DNA from: a virus
Strand: one strand, 5' to 3'
Length of the DNA: 22,659 nucleotides
Virus record (IMG/VR): IMGVR_UViG_3300027793_000297
Location: 1 to 22,659 of that record
Below the pieces are notes generated by a model that saw only the letters and a list, made by a program, of their open reading frames with translations, was not told where the DNA came from and searched no databases. The position numbers were made by a program, and so were the translations under genes. Shown here in pieces: positions 1 to 9,698 of this stretch. Position 1 is the first letter of the stretch; the number at the start of each line of letters is the position of its first letter.

Positions 1-3000
1 GACTTACCTGAGACGTAAAGCATGACGTCATCACCGAAAGTCTCCAAGAACTCGGGGATTGCTTCTTCGTAGTCCTTTTCCTGCATGTCGGAGAACGTCT
101 TGATGAGTTGCGACATGTAGACGTCACCCTGTTTGGTGTCGATTTCGAACTTGGTGGCACCTGATGCTGGTCCAACGAACTGATTGACGGCACGGAAAAT
201 CGTCAGGATGCGTGCCTTGCCGACAGCGTCGTTGAACAAAGATTCTCGGCCTTCTGGAGTGGTGCGGTCGTACTTGCCTGTTGCGTCCAGAGCGCGCACG
301 GTTTCCACGTAGGTTTGGCCGAACACGCCATCCAGTTCTGTGGGGTCGGCTTTGATTGCGCTGACCAGTTTGCGGATGTAGCCAGGAGTGAAGTCCAGAA
401 TGTCGCTGCCAGGTGTTCCGTAAGGAACCAAGAACTTGCGTAGATCGTTCTCTTTGGGGGCGAACTTGAGGAACTGGTTGGTGGCTATCTGTGCGACAGG
501 GCCGAGTGACGGGTTGAACTGGAAACCCATCGACAGACCCTTTACAGGGGCAGCCAAAGGTGCGGTCAAACCAGTGAACAGTTGGCTGGCCTTGTCCGAG
601 ATCGGGTAGTTGAACATGTACTGACCGGACTGCGGGTCCTTGTAGAAGAACCCTGTTCCGTCACCCTCAAGGTCCATGTTCGTCATACCGACGAATGTGC
701 GCTGAACACGGCGGAAGTTGGTCGGGTCTGCCGCGAACTGGGTAACGTACTTGCTCAAAACTTCACGCCATGCGGCAGCAAACGGGGCCATGACACGCAA
801 CGCATCTTCGACGTTGGTGCGATCAGCCGCATCGTAAAGGATTTCTTTCATGCGGATAGTGGCACGATTGCCCGCGTATTCGGCTAGTTGCTCAACGGTG
901 CCAACGCCTGTGGCGCTGTCACGGAGGTTCTTCAGTTCTGTGAACAGTTTGTTGCCACGCCCACCACCGATGTACTGGTTGGGGGTCATGCCGATTTTGG
1001 CTGCATCTGCTTCGATGTTGCGGATCATCTGATCGAACGACTTGGATGACAGAAGGTTGGCGTTCTCACGGACGTTCTTGTAGTAGTACTGGCGCCAGAT
1101 CGGGGACTTCTCCAAATAGTTGGTACCCGTTTGGATGAGGCCGTTGAAGAAGAAGTCGCTGAACTCACGCCACTTATTGAGCCACTTCATCTTGTATGCG
1201 GCAGGGTCTTCCTTGTGGCGCATAGCGAACCCTGTGAACGCAGGGATGAGTTCGTTGTTGGCGTTGTCTGCGCTGTTGTAGATCGTGTCGATGACGCGCA
1301 TCAGTTCTGCGTCGTAGGGGCGTCCCTTTTCTGCAACACTAAACGGCCCTGACGCAAAAGCGCGGCCCTTGTCCAAGACTCCTGGGGTGATAGTGGTGCG
1401 TTCAAGTTTGTAGACGGGGATTGCCTCGTAGATGTCGCGTTCTACGAACTGGCCTGGCTTGTTGATCGCATCAACGTCGATCCGCTTGCGCTTTACGTTG
1501 GTGACAACGAAGTCACGGTCAGCAAAGTTGTCTTTGCCTTTGAAAACGGTGCCAACGCCAGGCTTGCCTTCGACGTAGATGAAGTCTTCTGGGAGTACGT
1601 CGCGGCCGACGACGAACTCGTCTGCGATGGCTCGGCTGTTGCCTGGCTCAATGATTGGGACTCGGTTGTTGGCGATGATGACACGCAGTTCCGGGGTGTC
1701 ATACCACTTGTCAGTGCGGCCGAACACTTCGGTCTGAATCCAGGTGCGGAGGAACTCGTCGGGGTCGTCTGAAAGTGTGCGTGGGAGACGCAGACGCATG
1801 CTCTTGCCACCCTCCACGCCATACACGTAGCCGTTCTGGGCCACGTCAATAAGTGACTGCTTGACATCAGGGACAGTGTCCAGATACTCCATGACTTCGT
1901 CGATGTTCTTGGTTTTGCCAACGCGGGCCATAGCACGGCGGATCACCGGATCTTTGTTGAGCATGCGCAACTGGTCAAGAATGCCCATCGTGTGCAGTTC
2001 AGGATTATCGAGACGTGTGGTGAACCCGTACTCGCCGTTCATGATGACTCGTTCGATGGCGTCAGTTGGGTTGCCGATGTGCTTCATGGACTTGACGCCC
2101 TGTGCACGGAAATAGGCTTCCTCTGACGGCAACAGTTCGTCGCCATACTTTTCCAACGCTTCACGGGCGGCGGGTGTGAATGCTTCACCTGCGATTCCAG
2201 CGGTTCCACGTTTGCCAAGCACCCACGAGAAGAATGCGTACGGTTTGTTGAACATGCTGGCCAGGCTGCTGTCGTTTTCAAGGTACAGGTGGGCCTGTCC
2301 GTCGAAGATGTTTCGCAGGAAGTAGCCAGGGTTCATCAGGGTGAGTGGCTTCCAGATTTCGTTTTGGAAGAACTCGGTGGCCTCAAAGACTGCGCGCTGA
2401 TCTCCTGTCCCGGTCTTGGTTATGCGCTGCATGCTCTTGCGCCAGAACGGGTTGGTTGCTAGGGCGCGCATCTTTCTGACGTCGGGCAGGTATTGGACGT
2501 TGTTCAACAGTTCCACGAAGATGGTGGGACTGATGATCTTGGCGTTGAGGTCGTCGATTGAGTTGATTTGTACGCCTTCGCCAGCAAGTGTTTCGATGAT
2601 CTGCCGTTCGTCGAGGCCGTAGTTGTCGACGAGCATGCGCACCAGGTTGTGCCCTGGGTTCTTGCCGATTTCCGTGGCGATGCGCTGCCGCATTTTTGCG
2701 ACCAGTTCATCCTGTTTTTTGATTAGGTTGGAAATCGCAACTTCGGGAACCTTGTAGCCGTGGCGCAAAGTTTCTGCAACCACGTCGTTGATTGCGTTGC
2801 GTGCCTGATAGACGCCGACAGGGTTGGCGGTGCTGGCGTTGTACGCCATCATCGTCTTTCCGAGCACTTGCTGGTACACCTCTGTGGGAAGTTTCCCGCC
2901 GAGGGTTTTGAGGAAACGGTCCACGTTGCGAACGGCCTCGAAACGATCCTGCGGATTGCCTTTGACAAGCATCATGCTTTCCGGGGTGACAGTCGTCCAC

Positions 3001-4478
3001 TTGGTGATGAACTTCTTGACAGCGGGGACACGCATGTAGGTGGCGTTGGCAAGTTCGCTCAACGGGCGGACACGAGCGGCGGCAAGGTCACGAATGTCAG
3101 TTACAAACGTGCCTGGACGCTGATCAGGTGTTTCACGCAGTTTGGCTGCAGCCTCAGCAAACACGCCGCGGATACCACCCTGTTGGGCGGTGTCCAACAC
3201 TTTCAATGCCTGCTGCCCTGTGATCTTGCCTTCGTAAATGTCGTTCTGGATGCGCCACGCGTGATAGTGGCGCTTCGTCTCAACGGCTTCCTCAAGTTCA
3301 GCAATCCTCTTTTTGGCGCCGTTGACGTCGTTGCGGAACGCTGCGGTCTGACGTTCGTCCAAGCGGATACGGCGACGTTCCTCAAATAGACGGTCAAGTT
3401 CGCCGCGTGCCTCATCCAACGATCCTTTGAGGCGGGTGGTTTCTTCTGTGTATTCGTCAACGATGCGTGTAGCGGCGCGTTCGAAACGGCGGGCGCCACG
3501 GTTCTTGGACCACCATGTACCGAACTCAGATGCGTCAATCGCTTCACGTGCCTGACTGATAACCCCCGCTTCCGAAAGTTCATCAGCGCGTTGCAATGCC
3601 CGTGTTTCGCTGTAGATGCGTGGCGCTGCCTGCCCCAAACGTGCTGCCTCATCAGCCGAATCCAAGGTCTCCCGCAACACCTGCTGTGCTGCTGCTGCAT
3701 CTGCCGTCTTGCCAGCCTTCGTTAGTTCGTCAATGTGAGCCATCAACGCCGTCGTGTCAGGGATAAGTGCACCTGATGCAAGTTTGACTCCGCCGATTTC
3801 GCCAGTGAGTTGCAAACCTTTCTTGACTTTGCCAAGCGCAATCGTCGGGTCAATGAACTGGATCGCGGCGTCGATCGAACCTGACAGGAGACGGTAAGCC
3901 AAACTTTTTTCTGGGAGGAGTGCGCTTGCTGCGGAACGGCCAATAGTGAACGCGGAACCGTTGATGGTGCCGCGGTACTGGCGTGCACGCTCAGACTGTG
4001 CTTCTGCGACAGCACCGCCAGCAAAGAAACCGTCGCCAGCGCCGTCAGGGTCAGCGAGCAACGAGCCGAGCGTTGTGGACTTGAAGATACCGGATACCGT
4101 CGGTTCGGGTTTGACGACCTGTGATGCGACGTTTTGGATCAACTCCGGTGCGAGGCTGAGGCCTGCCATCGTGTAACGGGACACAGTTTTGACAGGGTCG
4201 TAGAAGAACTTTTGTACAAACCCTTTAGGGGTTTCCTGTTGCGTCAAATCCTTCTGCGCAGAAATGTTGTTCGCAAGTTCAACCGCTTGAGGTGACGCGT
4301 TCGCTTTCGCAAGCGCTAACGCAGTGGACGGTTTGACGTACTGTGCTTTTTGGTAGATGCCAGAAACAGCGGAAGAGATTTGTGGGGTGACGTTCGCTTG
4401 GACCCGTTCGCGCAACTTCTGCTTGGTTTTGATTTCGTTGTATGCAGCCTCAAGACCTTGAGGGGTTGTGAAATCCAT
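1..4478 (-). CDS. Giant internal virion-type structural protein, C-terminus cut by window edge
   Basis: A single frame stays open from the ATG at 4478 to base 1, giving at least 1492 residues with no stop in the window. It begins three bases after the stop of the upstream small gene, with a GGGG-containing ribosome site in front. Its place after terminase and portal and its size suggest a large structural or ejected virion protein. I see no signal peptide. A charged, heptad-like stretch near residues 345-400 (LKGSLDEARGELDRLFEERR) probably forms a coiled coil. Near residue 1230 lies MAPFAAAWREVLSKY, similar to an 'APF..AW.E' motif I recall from very large phage virion proteins. That match is from memory. 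It could also be a tape-measure analogue, but long hydrophobic stretches typical of tape measures were not obvious. The reading frame is certain; the role is inference. Confidence 0.8.
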   Translation of the reverse strand, partial: MDFTTPQGLEAAYNEIKTKQKLRERVQANVTPQISSAVSGIYQKAQYVKPSTALALAKANASPQAVELANNISAQKDLTQQETPKGFVQKFFYDPVKTVSRYTMAGLSLAPELIQNVASQVVKPEPTVSGIFKSTTLGSLLADPDGAGDGFFAGGAVAEAQSERARQYRGTINGSAFTIGRSAASALLPEKSLAYRLLSGSIDAAIQFIDPTIALGKVKKGLQLTGEIGGVKLASGALIPDTTALMAHIDELTKAGKTADAAAAQQVLRETLDSADEAARLGQAAPRIYSETRALQRADELSEAGVISQAREAIDASEFGTWWSKNRGARRFERAATRIVDEYTEETTRLKGSLDEARGELDRLFEERRRIRLDERQTAAFRNDVNGAKKRIAELEEAVETKRHYHAWRIQNDIYEGKITGQQALKVLDTAQQGGIRGVFAEAAAKLRETPDQRPGTFVTDIRDLAAARVRPLSELANATYMRVPAVKKFITKWTTVTPESMMLVKGNPQDRFEAVRNVDRFLKTLGGKLPTEVYQQVLGKTMMAYNASTANPVGVYQARNAINDVVAETLRHGYKVPEVAISNLIKKQDELVAKMRQRIATEIGKNPGHNLVRMLVDNYGLDERQIIETLAGEGVQINSIDDLNAKIISPTIFVELLNNVQYLPDVRKMRALATNPFWRKSMQRITKTGTGDQRAVFEATEFFQNEIWKPLTLMNPGYFLRNIFDGQAHLYLENDSSLASMFNKPYAFFSWVLGKRGTAGIAGEAFTPAAREALEKYGDELLPSEEAYFRAQGVKSMKHIGNPTDAIERVIMNGEYGFTTRLDNPELHTMGILDQLRMLNKDPVIRRAMARVGKTKNIDEVMEYLDTVPDVKQSLIDVAQNGYVYGVEGGKSMRLRLPRTLSDDPDEFLRTWIQTEVFGRTDKWYDTPELRVIIANNRVPIIEPGNSRAIADEFVVGRDVLPEDFIYVEGKPGVGTVFKGKDNFADRDFVVTNVKRKRIDVDAINKPGQFVERDIYEAIPVYKLERTTITPGVLDKGRAFASGPFSVAEKGRPYDAELMRVIDTIYNSADNANNELIPAFTGFAMRHKEDPAAYKMKWLNKWREFSDFFFNGLIQTGTNYLEKSPIWRQYYYKNVRENANLLSSKSFDQMIRNIEADAAKIGMTPNQYIGGGRGNKLFTELKNLRDSATGVGTVEQLAEYAGNRATIRMKEILYDAADRTNVEDALRVMAPFAAAWREVLSKYVTQFAADPTNFRRVQRTFVGMTNMDLEGDGTGFFYKDPQSGQYMFNYPISDKASQLFTGLTAPLAAPVKGLSMGFQFNPSLGPVAQIATNQFLKFAPKENDLRKFLVPYGTPGSDILDFTPGYIRKLVSAIKADPTELDGVFGQTYVETVRALDATGKYDRTTPEGRESLFNDAVGKARILTIFRAVNQFVGPASGATKFEIDTKQGDVYMSQLIKTFSDMQEKDYEEAIPEFLETFGDDVMLYVSGK

Positions 4479-4481
4479 GCG

Positions 4482-4889
4482 TTACCCCAGATCTTCGGAG
4501 TATGCGTTGAGCAGATCACCTAGGTCTTCGGTTGGGAATAGTTCGTAGATCGCCCGCAGTTCCTCGATTGCACGCTGATCGTTAGTCAACATCATCGGAA
4601 TACCAGCCTGTGCCGCGTTCATGCCAGGACCAAAGTTCGCTCCAGCAGTGATCGGTTCGTTCGGGCGTGTGGTAGGTGCACCAAGTTGCACAACCTGACC
4701 GGGAACAGGACGGCGCGCAGGTGCTTGCTGCGCCTGCACATCGGTTGGTGCTGCACCCATCGGCACTGCTGCCTGGGCACGCATCTGCTGTGTGGCCTGA
4801 CCATAGGTTTGACCTGTGGCAGCCTGACGTGGGACGCGTGCCTGTCCAGCCATGAGGTCGGTGCGGTTGCTGTAGTTGACGTCAGACAT
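4482..4889 (-). CDS. Small Pro/Gln/Ala-rich protein between portal and giant virion protein
   Basis: 135 residues. The start codon directly follows the portal stop (TAA then ATG), and its own stop lies three bases before the giant gene, so all three are one transcription unit. Residues 1-90 are low-complexity and rich in Gln, Ala, Pro and Gly (for example GQATQQMRAQAAVPMGAAP) and look disordered. The last 35 residues are more ordered and acidic (IEELRAIYELFPTEDLGD) and may form a helix pair. I do not recognise the family. Position suggests a virion assembly, scaffold-like or portal-associated role, but nothing in the sequence proves this. Confidence 0.75.
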   Translation of the reverse strand: MSDVNYSNRTDLMAGQARVPRQAATGQTYGQATQQMRAQAAVPMGAAPTDVQAQQAPARRPVPGQVVQLGAPTTRPNEPITAGANFGPGMNAAQAGIPMMLTNDQRAIEELRAIYELFPTEDLGDLLNAYSEDLG

Positions 4890-6644
4890 TTAGGCCCCTA
4901 GTTGTGCGAGTAGTGCGTCAATGTTTGCGGGAGGCGGCGGCGCCTGAACAGGAGCCTCAGCACCCATGCCAGGCATCGCCAAACCGGGCATCGTTTCAGG
5001 TGCGCCAGGAGGCATCGCTGTTGCTTGACGATCCTGGGCACGCTGGTTCGTGCGACGCACCGCTTCGTACAGCGAAACGTCCTGCTCCACCACCAACTTG
5101 GTGAGGTATGCAAGATCTTCAGGCTGGTACGGTCCCTGCGGGTTCGCTGCCTGCTGCTGAATAGATGCGAGCAGTGCGGCTTCGACACCTTCAGCGATGA
5201 TCTGGTCGTGTTCAAAATCGGGGTCGGAGATCAGCGGGTCGGCTTCGCGTGCCGATTCTTTGGACATGAGTCCGATGCCAAGACGTTGACCGAGGCCGAT
5301 GACAAGGTTGTTGACGTCTGATCCTGATGCCGAGTATGCGACATAGTGGAAGTCGGTTTGCCACACCTTGTTTGGGGTGTATGTTTCCTGACCCGTCGTG
5401 CGGCGTCCAGGCATGAAAAACGACTTGGTGGTATCACCCCAGTACGACTTCTCAATCGCGATCGCGATCTTGTCCTCATGCAGCAGACTGTTAGCGAACA
5501 GTTCCTGTGCTTCCTGCACACGGTAGTCAACGGTTGCGGAGAGGACTGCTTCGCCGCGGCGACCAGTACGAATGTTCGTTGCTGACTCGCCACCGAACTC
5601 TGCGGGGATCGCACCCTCCAAACGCTCCTGACGTTCCAAACGATCTAGTGCGGTATCGGTTTTGTAGCCAGGGTTGATTTGGTTTTGGCGGATGTCGCCA
5701 CCTTTGACGATGCCGAGGATGCCTGCTTTGCCGTCAGCCAACTGCACCACTTCAGGGTTCTCACCTGGGCGGGCGACAAGGTATTCCTCAGGGAAGATGC
5801 CGCGCTCAATCGCAATCTCAGTGAGAGCCTGCAAGCGTGCACGGGTGTAGTACATGCCGAGTACGCCGTCGAACTGTCCGCGGGGACGGTCTAGGGTGAT
5901 TCGTTGTGGTACGACTGCGAGTGGCGTCTGCGCTCTGTTGGGGATCGCTTCTAGAAGGATTGCTTCTAGTCCTGCTCGTTCTGCTGGGTTGAGTTCCGGG
6001 TTATCTTCGGCACCGAGGACAGCCAACTGGATGCTGTCTGCGCACACGTATTCGAGGAGGGTGTAGCGGGAGTCTGAGTCGACGCGGCCCATACGCAACT
6101 GGCCGCCGACCAGGTCGCCGTAGTTGGACAGGAGCCAGTTTGCGGAGACACGGCTGGTAAAGATGCAGTTCTCTGGGACGAGGTCGTCGTCTTCCATCGG
6201 GGCTGCAAACGTGTCGAGCGGGTTGCGGATTTCCCACTTGGGGGTCAAAGTTTTGAAATCTGGTTTGAGGTAAACGGGGCTTGCCGAGTATGCAAGGAGG
6301 TGGCGGGCGCGGCGACGCAGTTTCATCTGCATCCGGTTTTCGTCCCAGATGGCGAGCAGCGCCTTCTTGCGCATGCGTGCCATTTTCTTGGACTGTTCCG
6401 AACCTTCCTTTACAGGCGGAAAGTACGGTGACGGCATCGTCGACGAGACGCGCATGGACATTTGGTCCAAACCTTGTACGAGCAGGTTGGCGACGTTGGA
6501 CTTTGCGTTACGATCAAGTTCGTTCAACGGGACGACAACGTCACCGTTTGCGAGGTCGCGGACGCGACGCATCTGTTCGTGCAACGGTCCAGCAGCGAGT
6601 CGTCGCTGGTGGTACAGGTCGATAATGTCGTCAAGCGACCGCAA
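4890..6644 (-). CDS. Phage portal protein
   Basis: 584 residues, the usual size for a portal subunit. The dodecameric portal forms the DNA entry and exit channel at one capsid vertex and docks terminase. The N-terminal 150 residues show the typical portal beginning: helices with LHEQMRRVRDLANGD, then VANLLVQGLDQMSMRVSSTMP and a conserved-looking LLAYSASPVYLKPDF strand, followed by IRNPLDTFAAP. The middle carries a helix-rich ERLEGAIPAEFGGESATNIRTG stem-like region and the tail is Pro-rich. I chose the TTG start at 6644 because AGGAGG lies seven bases before it (6657-6652) and no ATG fits. The gene is followed immediately by the next ATG. The family call rests on pattern and synteny with terminase. 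Confidence 0.85.
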   Translation of the reverse strand: MRSLDDIIDLYHQRRLAAGPLHEQMRRVRDLANGDVVVPLNELDRNAKSNVANLLVQGLDQMSMRVSSTMPSPYFPPVKEGSEQSKKMARMRKKALLAIWDENRMQMKLRRRARHLLAYSASPVYLKPDFKTLTPKWEIRNPLDTFAAPMEDDDLVPENCIFTSRVSANWLLSNYGDLVGGQLRMGRVDSDSRYTLLEYVCADSIQLAVLGAEDNPELNPAERAGLEAILLEAIPNRAQTPLAVVPQRITLDRPRGQFDGVLGMYYTRARLQALTEIAIERGIFPEEYLVARPGENPEVVQLADGKAGILGIVKGGDIRQNQINPGYKTDTALDRLERQERLEGAIPAEFGGESATNIRTGRRGEAVLSATVDYRVQEAQELFANSLLHEDKIAIAIEKSYWGDTTKSFFMPGRRTTGQETYTPNKVWQTDFHYVAYSASGSDVNNLVIGLGQRLGIGLMSKESAREADPLISDPDFEHDQIIAEGVEAALLASIQQQAANPQGPYQPEDLAYLTKLVVEQDVSLYEAVRRTNQRAQDRQATAMPPGAPETMPGLAMPGMGAEAPVQAPPPPANIDALLAQLGA

Positions 6645-6655
6645 GGGTCAGCCTC

Positions 6656-7045
6656 CTACTTGCCGTGTGAACGGAGACCGCCACCGCCGCGCATAAAACC
6701 GCGCATACCTTCAAGCATTGAACGCGTGCCAAACTCAACAGTGCGACCACTCAACTTGTCGGGTTTGGCTGGACCCATAGAAAACGGTCCCTTCTCTTGG
6801 ATGCCTCTTGCGTTGTTATTGGACCGCCAGTTTCTGTTGTAATCTACGACGTTGCGGAAAGAGGTGCGTTCAGCAGCGGAACGTGGAATCTGAGTCTGGG
6901 TTTGTTTTTGTGCTCGCAAACGATCAGCGCGGGCGTCAAAGTATCTGTCTACCTCTGCCTTGTACTGGGCTGTGTTGTCAAGGTCAAATGTTTGACCTCC
7001 GCTGTCCTTGCCGCGCGTTTTACCGGACTTCTTTTTCGCTGCCAT
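6656..7045 (-). CDS. Small basic protein between terminase and portal
   Basis: 129 residues from the ATG at 7045, which has GGGAGAA just upstream. A longer reading upstream would overlap the terminase gene and lacks a ribosome site. The N-terminus is strongly basic (MAAKKKSGKTRGKDSGG), followed by a charged helix with DRYFDARADRLRAQKQ, then a glycine- and arginine-rich C-terminus (GFMRGGGGLRSHGK). It has no membrane segment or catalytic motif. The stop codon is part of the TAGGAGG that serves as the portal ribosome site, so it is probably co-translated with portal. I do not recognise the family. A nucleic-acid-binding or head-assembly role is possible from charge and position only. Confidence 0.75.
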   Translation of the reverse strand: MAAKKKSGKTRGKDSGGQTFDLDNTAQYKAEVDRYFDARADRLRAQKQTQTQIPRSAAERTSFRNVVDYNRNWRSNNNARGIQEKGPFSMGPAKPDKLSGRTVEFGTRSMLEGMRGFMRGGGGLRSHGK

Positions 7046-7080
7046 GATGTTCTCCCGTCTCAGCCGTCCAAGATAACACA

Positions 7081-9060
7081 TCAAATCCAAGACGGACGCC
7101 AAAGCCGGGGTGGTGCTTTGACGGGTGCGAGTTGTGGCATGTGAAGTTCCGCGAACCAGTGGGCCATCACCAGGTCGGTGCCGTTCTTTTTGTCTTTCGT
7201 CCATGACGTCATCTCGTCGATGAACGCCAACGTCGCCCAGTTCTCACGCATAGATGGGAGCCGTACCTGGCCTGTGCGCCACAGTGGTGGCAGCAGCGCT
7301 TCGACGCCAAGGTTCTCGTCAAGTTTGTTGCGGGAGGTGGTGTGGGGGACGATGTTGACTCCGTGGAGTGCCTGCCACTTGCGAACAAAGTCGTGGGCGA
7401 GGAGGAATCGTTGGGCGGCGTTGATTTCAACAATCCAGTGGGAGATCGGGTAGCCGACGTCGAACGATTTGTTTTGCCACTCTTCCATAATCCCCGAGTA
7501 GGCACGGCTCCCGGTGTCGTAGCCCAAGAGTTCTTCGGCGGTGAGTTTGACGCGTTGCAGGTCAACGAGGTAGCGGAGGTTGGTGGATGGCTGGTAGAGC
7601 CACCATTCGATTGCCCAGAACTGGGTGGGGGAGGGGTCGACGGAGCAGATGGAGATGATTGGGGGTTCAAGTCCCATGGGGATGTGGCCGGGGCGTCGGT
7701 CTGTGTCGATGCATCCTGGGTACATGACGCCGTCTGGTCCGATGCCACCTGTTGCCCACACGCGTTCGATGAGGTAAGAGCCGACGTCAAGGTCTTCCTG
7801 TTGGTAAACGACTTTGAACTTTTGAGGGGTGTTGTACCGGATGTACGAGAGGTCTTTCCACGGGATGCGTTGAGGGTCAAGCAAAGGTCCGTTTGGCCAG
7901 CCAGGTGCCGTCTTTTTGAGGGATGCGGGTCCGGTGTCTAGTTCTTCGTAGTAGGCCTTGTAAACGATGTGATGGTATTTGGCCCGCTTCACAGGTTCCG
8001 CCAAATCCTCCCCCGTCTCCTCATCAAAGTCGTCATAAGCAATCTTCGACAGGCAGTGGGCGTACAGGTCCTGGGGTCCGAGCCTTTGGCCGATGACGGC
8101 GAGGACTCCGCCTGGTTCGACACGGGCTTCAGCCATCGAATCCCAGCGTTCCAACAGTTTGTCTCGGGCTACGGACTCTTTAGAGTTCTCCGGGGAGGCG
8201 ACGTCGTCGAAAAGGACGAGGTCGGCGCGGTGTCCGATGAACTCTGACTCGATGCCGTACGCGGAAACGGTGGGTTCTTTGTTGTCGAGCCCTGAGATCC
8301 CGTATTGTTCAACGATGAACTCTTCGGCCCGCCACAAAGCACCGACGTTGGCGGGTTTGAACCGCCCATAATCCAAAGACAGGCAGGCTTCGGCGTCTAA
8401 AGCCAACCCTTTTTTGATCATTTCGGGGTCTGGGCGTAGCGGGACGGTGCGTTCGAGGGTTTCGCGGATGCGGCGCGAGTACATTTTCGCCAAAGTTTGC
8501 GAAACCGACCCGATCATCACTCGGATTGCCCGGTTCCGGACGATGGACCACACCGCAACGTCGTGGAACAGGGTGGACTTGCCTGCTCCTGGCGGACAGT
8601 TGAGGACGAGGAACTCTTTTTCGGGGGATTCCAGGTAGCCAACAATCTTGTACGCGGCATCCACCTGCCACTGGCTAGGGACACGCCCCAAATAGACACG
8701 TCGGAAGTAGTCGAAATCCTCCAACCCTTTCTGGGCACGGGGGTTCAACCTGTTCGTCGGCCTCACCGGAGGCACAGACGTGTCGTTCACAAGCGCACGA
8801 GCAAGAGCGGCTTCCTTCTTATGCCCGTCAGCCGACGCCCGCTTCCCCTCAAGGAGATCAGCGGACGCGTTCTCCACCCGCAACTTCTCCGCCTTCGCTT
8901 TCCAGTTCACCGCCGTCCGATACGACACCCCAGCCAACTTCGCAGCCTCACGCATCGTCAACCCAGACTGAACAGCCTGCCAAAAAATCGCACGATCCTC
9001 AGCCGGAACAGCCCGCTTCCCCTTCGCCATCAACAGATAACATACCACCGTCACCCACAA
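7081..9060 (-). CDS. terL: Terminase large subunit with N-terminal HTH segment
   Basis: 659 residues from the TTG start. This is the packaging motor: an ATPase domain that pumps DNA through the portal and a nuclease that cuts concatemers. Walker A is at residues 156-163 (PPGAGKST) and Walker B at 281-286 (LVLFDD). The C-terminal nuclease part has acidic residues in SICSVDPS, VEINAAQRF and the final DLVMAH. Residues 30-60 (LTMREAAKLAGVSYRTAVNW) form a clear helix-turn-helix of the kind normally found in the small terminase subunit, and no separate small subunit is visible. A perfect AGGAGG (9071-9066) lies five bases before TTG 9060 and eleven before GTG 9054. The first ATG (9030) has no good site, so the non-ATG start is favoured. 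Confidence 0.93.
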   Translation of the reverse strand: MWVTVVCYLLMAKGKRAVPAEDRAIFWQAVQSGLTMREAAKLAGVSYRTAVNWKAKAEKLRVENASADLLEGKRASADGHKKEAALARALVNDTSVPPVRPTNRLNPRAQKGLEDFDYFRRVYLGRVPSQWQVDAAYKIVGYLESPEKEFLVLNCPPGAGKSTLFHDVAVWSIVRNRAIRVMIGSVSQTLAKMYSRRIRETLERTVPLRPDPEMIKKGLALDAEACLSLDYGRFKPANVGALWRAEEFIVEQYGISGLDNKEPTVSAYGIESEFIGHRADLVLFDDVASPENSKESVARDKLLERWDSMAEARVEPGGVLAVIGQRLGPQDLYAHCLSKIAYDDFDEETGEDLAEPVKRAKYHHIVYKAYYEELDTGPASLKKTAPGWPNGPLLDPQRIPWKDLSYIRYNTPQKFKVVYQQEDLDVGSYLIERVWATGGIGPDGVMYPGCIDTDRRPGHIPMGLEPPIISICSVDPSPTQFWAIEWWLYQPSTNLRYLVDLQRVKLTAEELLGYDTGSRAYSGIMEEWQNKSFDVGYPISHWIVEINAAQRFLLAHDFVRKWQALHGVNIVPHTTSRNKLDENLGVEALLPPLWRTGQVRLPSMRENWATLAFIDEMTSWTKDKKNGTDLVMAHWFAELHMPQLAPVKAPPRLWRPSWI

Positions 9061-9383
9061 ACCAACCTCCTACTTGTGGAAGACAAAAAGGTTCCACCCC
9101 ACCGACACGAACCCCAACAGGTTCTTCCAAAAAAAAGTTTGCGGATAGGTGGGGTGGTCACACAAACCTCTGCTATCCTGACCGCACACGTCACGCTGGG
9201 AAGCGTTGCGAACCCAAAAAATACGGTTCTCCTAAACGATTAGATTCCTCCTCGCGACAACAACCGCCAGGGCAGCATCGCCAGATCGCACGGACTAGTG
9301 GCCTGAAAAGGGGACCGTAGGTGTTCGTCTTCTTTCGGTATCCAGACAGACGGGTTCAGACGCTAAACAGAACTTGGGGGGCT

Positions 9384-9408
9384 AAAAACGTCCGCCCAAC
9401 AGCGGACG
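9384..9408 (-). terminator. Intrinsic terminator, minus strand
   Basis: A perfect 7-bp stem (CGTCCGC 9389-9395 with GCGGACG 9402-9408) and a 6-base loop is followed, on the minus strand, by five T residues (9388-9384). It would stop transcripts coming from the MoxR-VWA operon before they enter terminase. There is no T-run on the plus side. Confidence 0.65.
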
Positions 9409-9618
9409 CAAAACAGGGCCAACGAAGTCATAGGTTTACAAAAAGAAAAGAAAAAACCACGACCAGCCAACAGCCCCCTAAATGCACACACCGCCCATCC
9501 GGGTAATAGATACCCACTGGACCCGTAGCCTCGGCATACCCCCAGTTGCCTAGCCCGTGCAGCGATTGAGCCAATGCCTGGGTCAGTGATACGAGTCGAA
9601 CACGCTGAATGGGTGCGG

Positions 9619-9698
9619 CTGCACGCGCATGCGTGCGCCGCCCCTTAGAAACGCACGCGAATGCGTGCGTGGGGCCCCGCCGCCGAAGGCGGTGGGGC
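9619..9698. repeat. Cluster of three strong hairpins
   Basis: Three stem-loops follow each other. The first is GCACGC 9621-9626 with GCGTGC 9631-9636. The second is ACGCACGC 9651-9658 with GCGTGCGT 9663-9670, loop GAAT; on the minus strand it is followed by TTTCT. The third is an 11-bp stem 9674-9684 with 9688-9698, loop GAA, with one G-T pair. The first two share ATGCGTGCG. They could be tandem terminators of the island operon, or protein-binding sites for packaging or replication. Confidence 0.7.

Noticed and set aside
9051-9194. 47-codon minus-strand leader frame (GTG start) ending at the terminase start
   Set aside because: The coupled stop is suggestive, but the product is Trp/Cys/Gly-rich without protein-like pattern and it lacks a ribosome site.
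8497-9243. 248-codon plus-strand frame opposite terminase
   Set aside because: Antisense to the conserved N-terminal and Walker A parts of terminase; no independent evidence.
9321-9506. 61-codon plus-strand frame
   Set aside because: Low-complexity basic product, crosses the minus-strand terminator, no ribosome site and opposite to all other genes.
9541-9610. GTTCGACT string resembling a tRNA T-loop on the minus strand
   Set aside because: The flanking T-stem does not pair, and no matching acceptor or anticodon arm is found.
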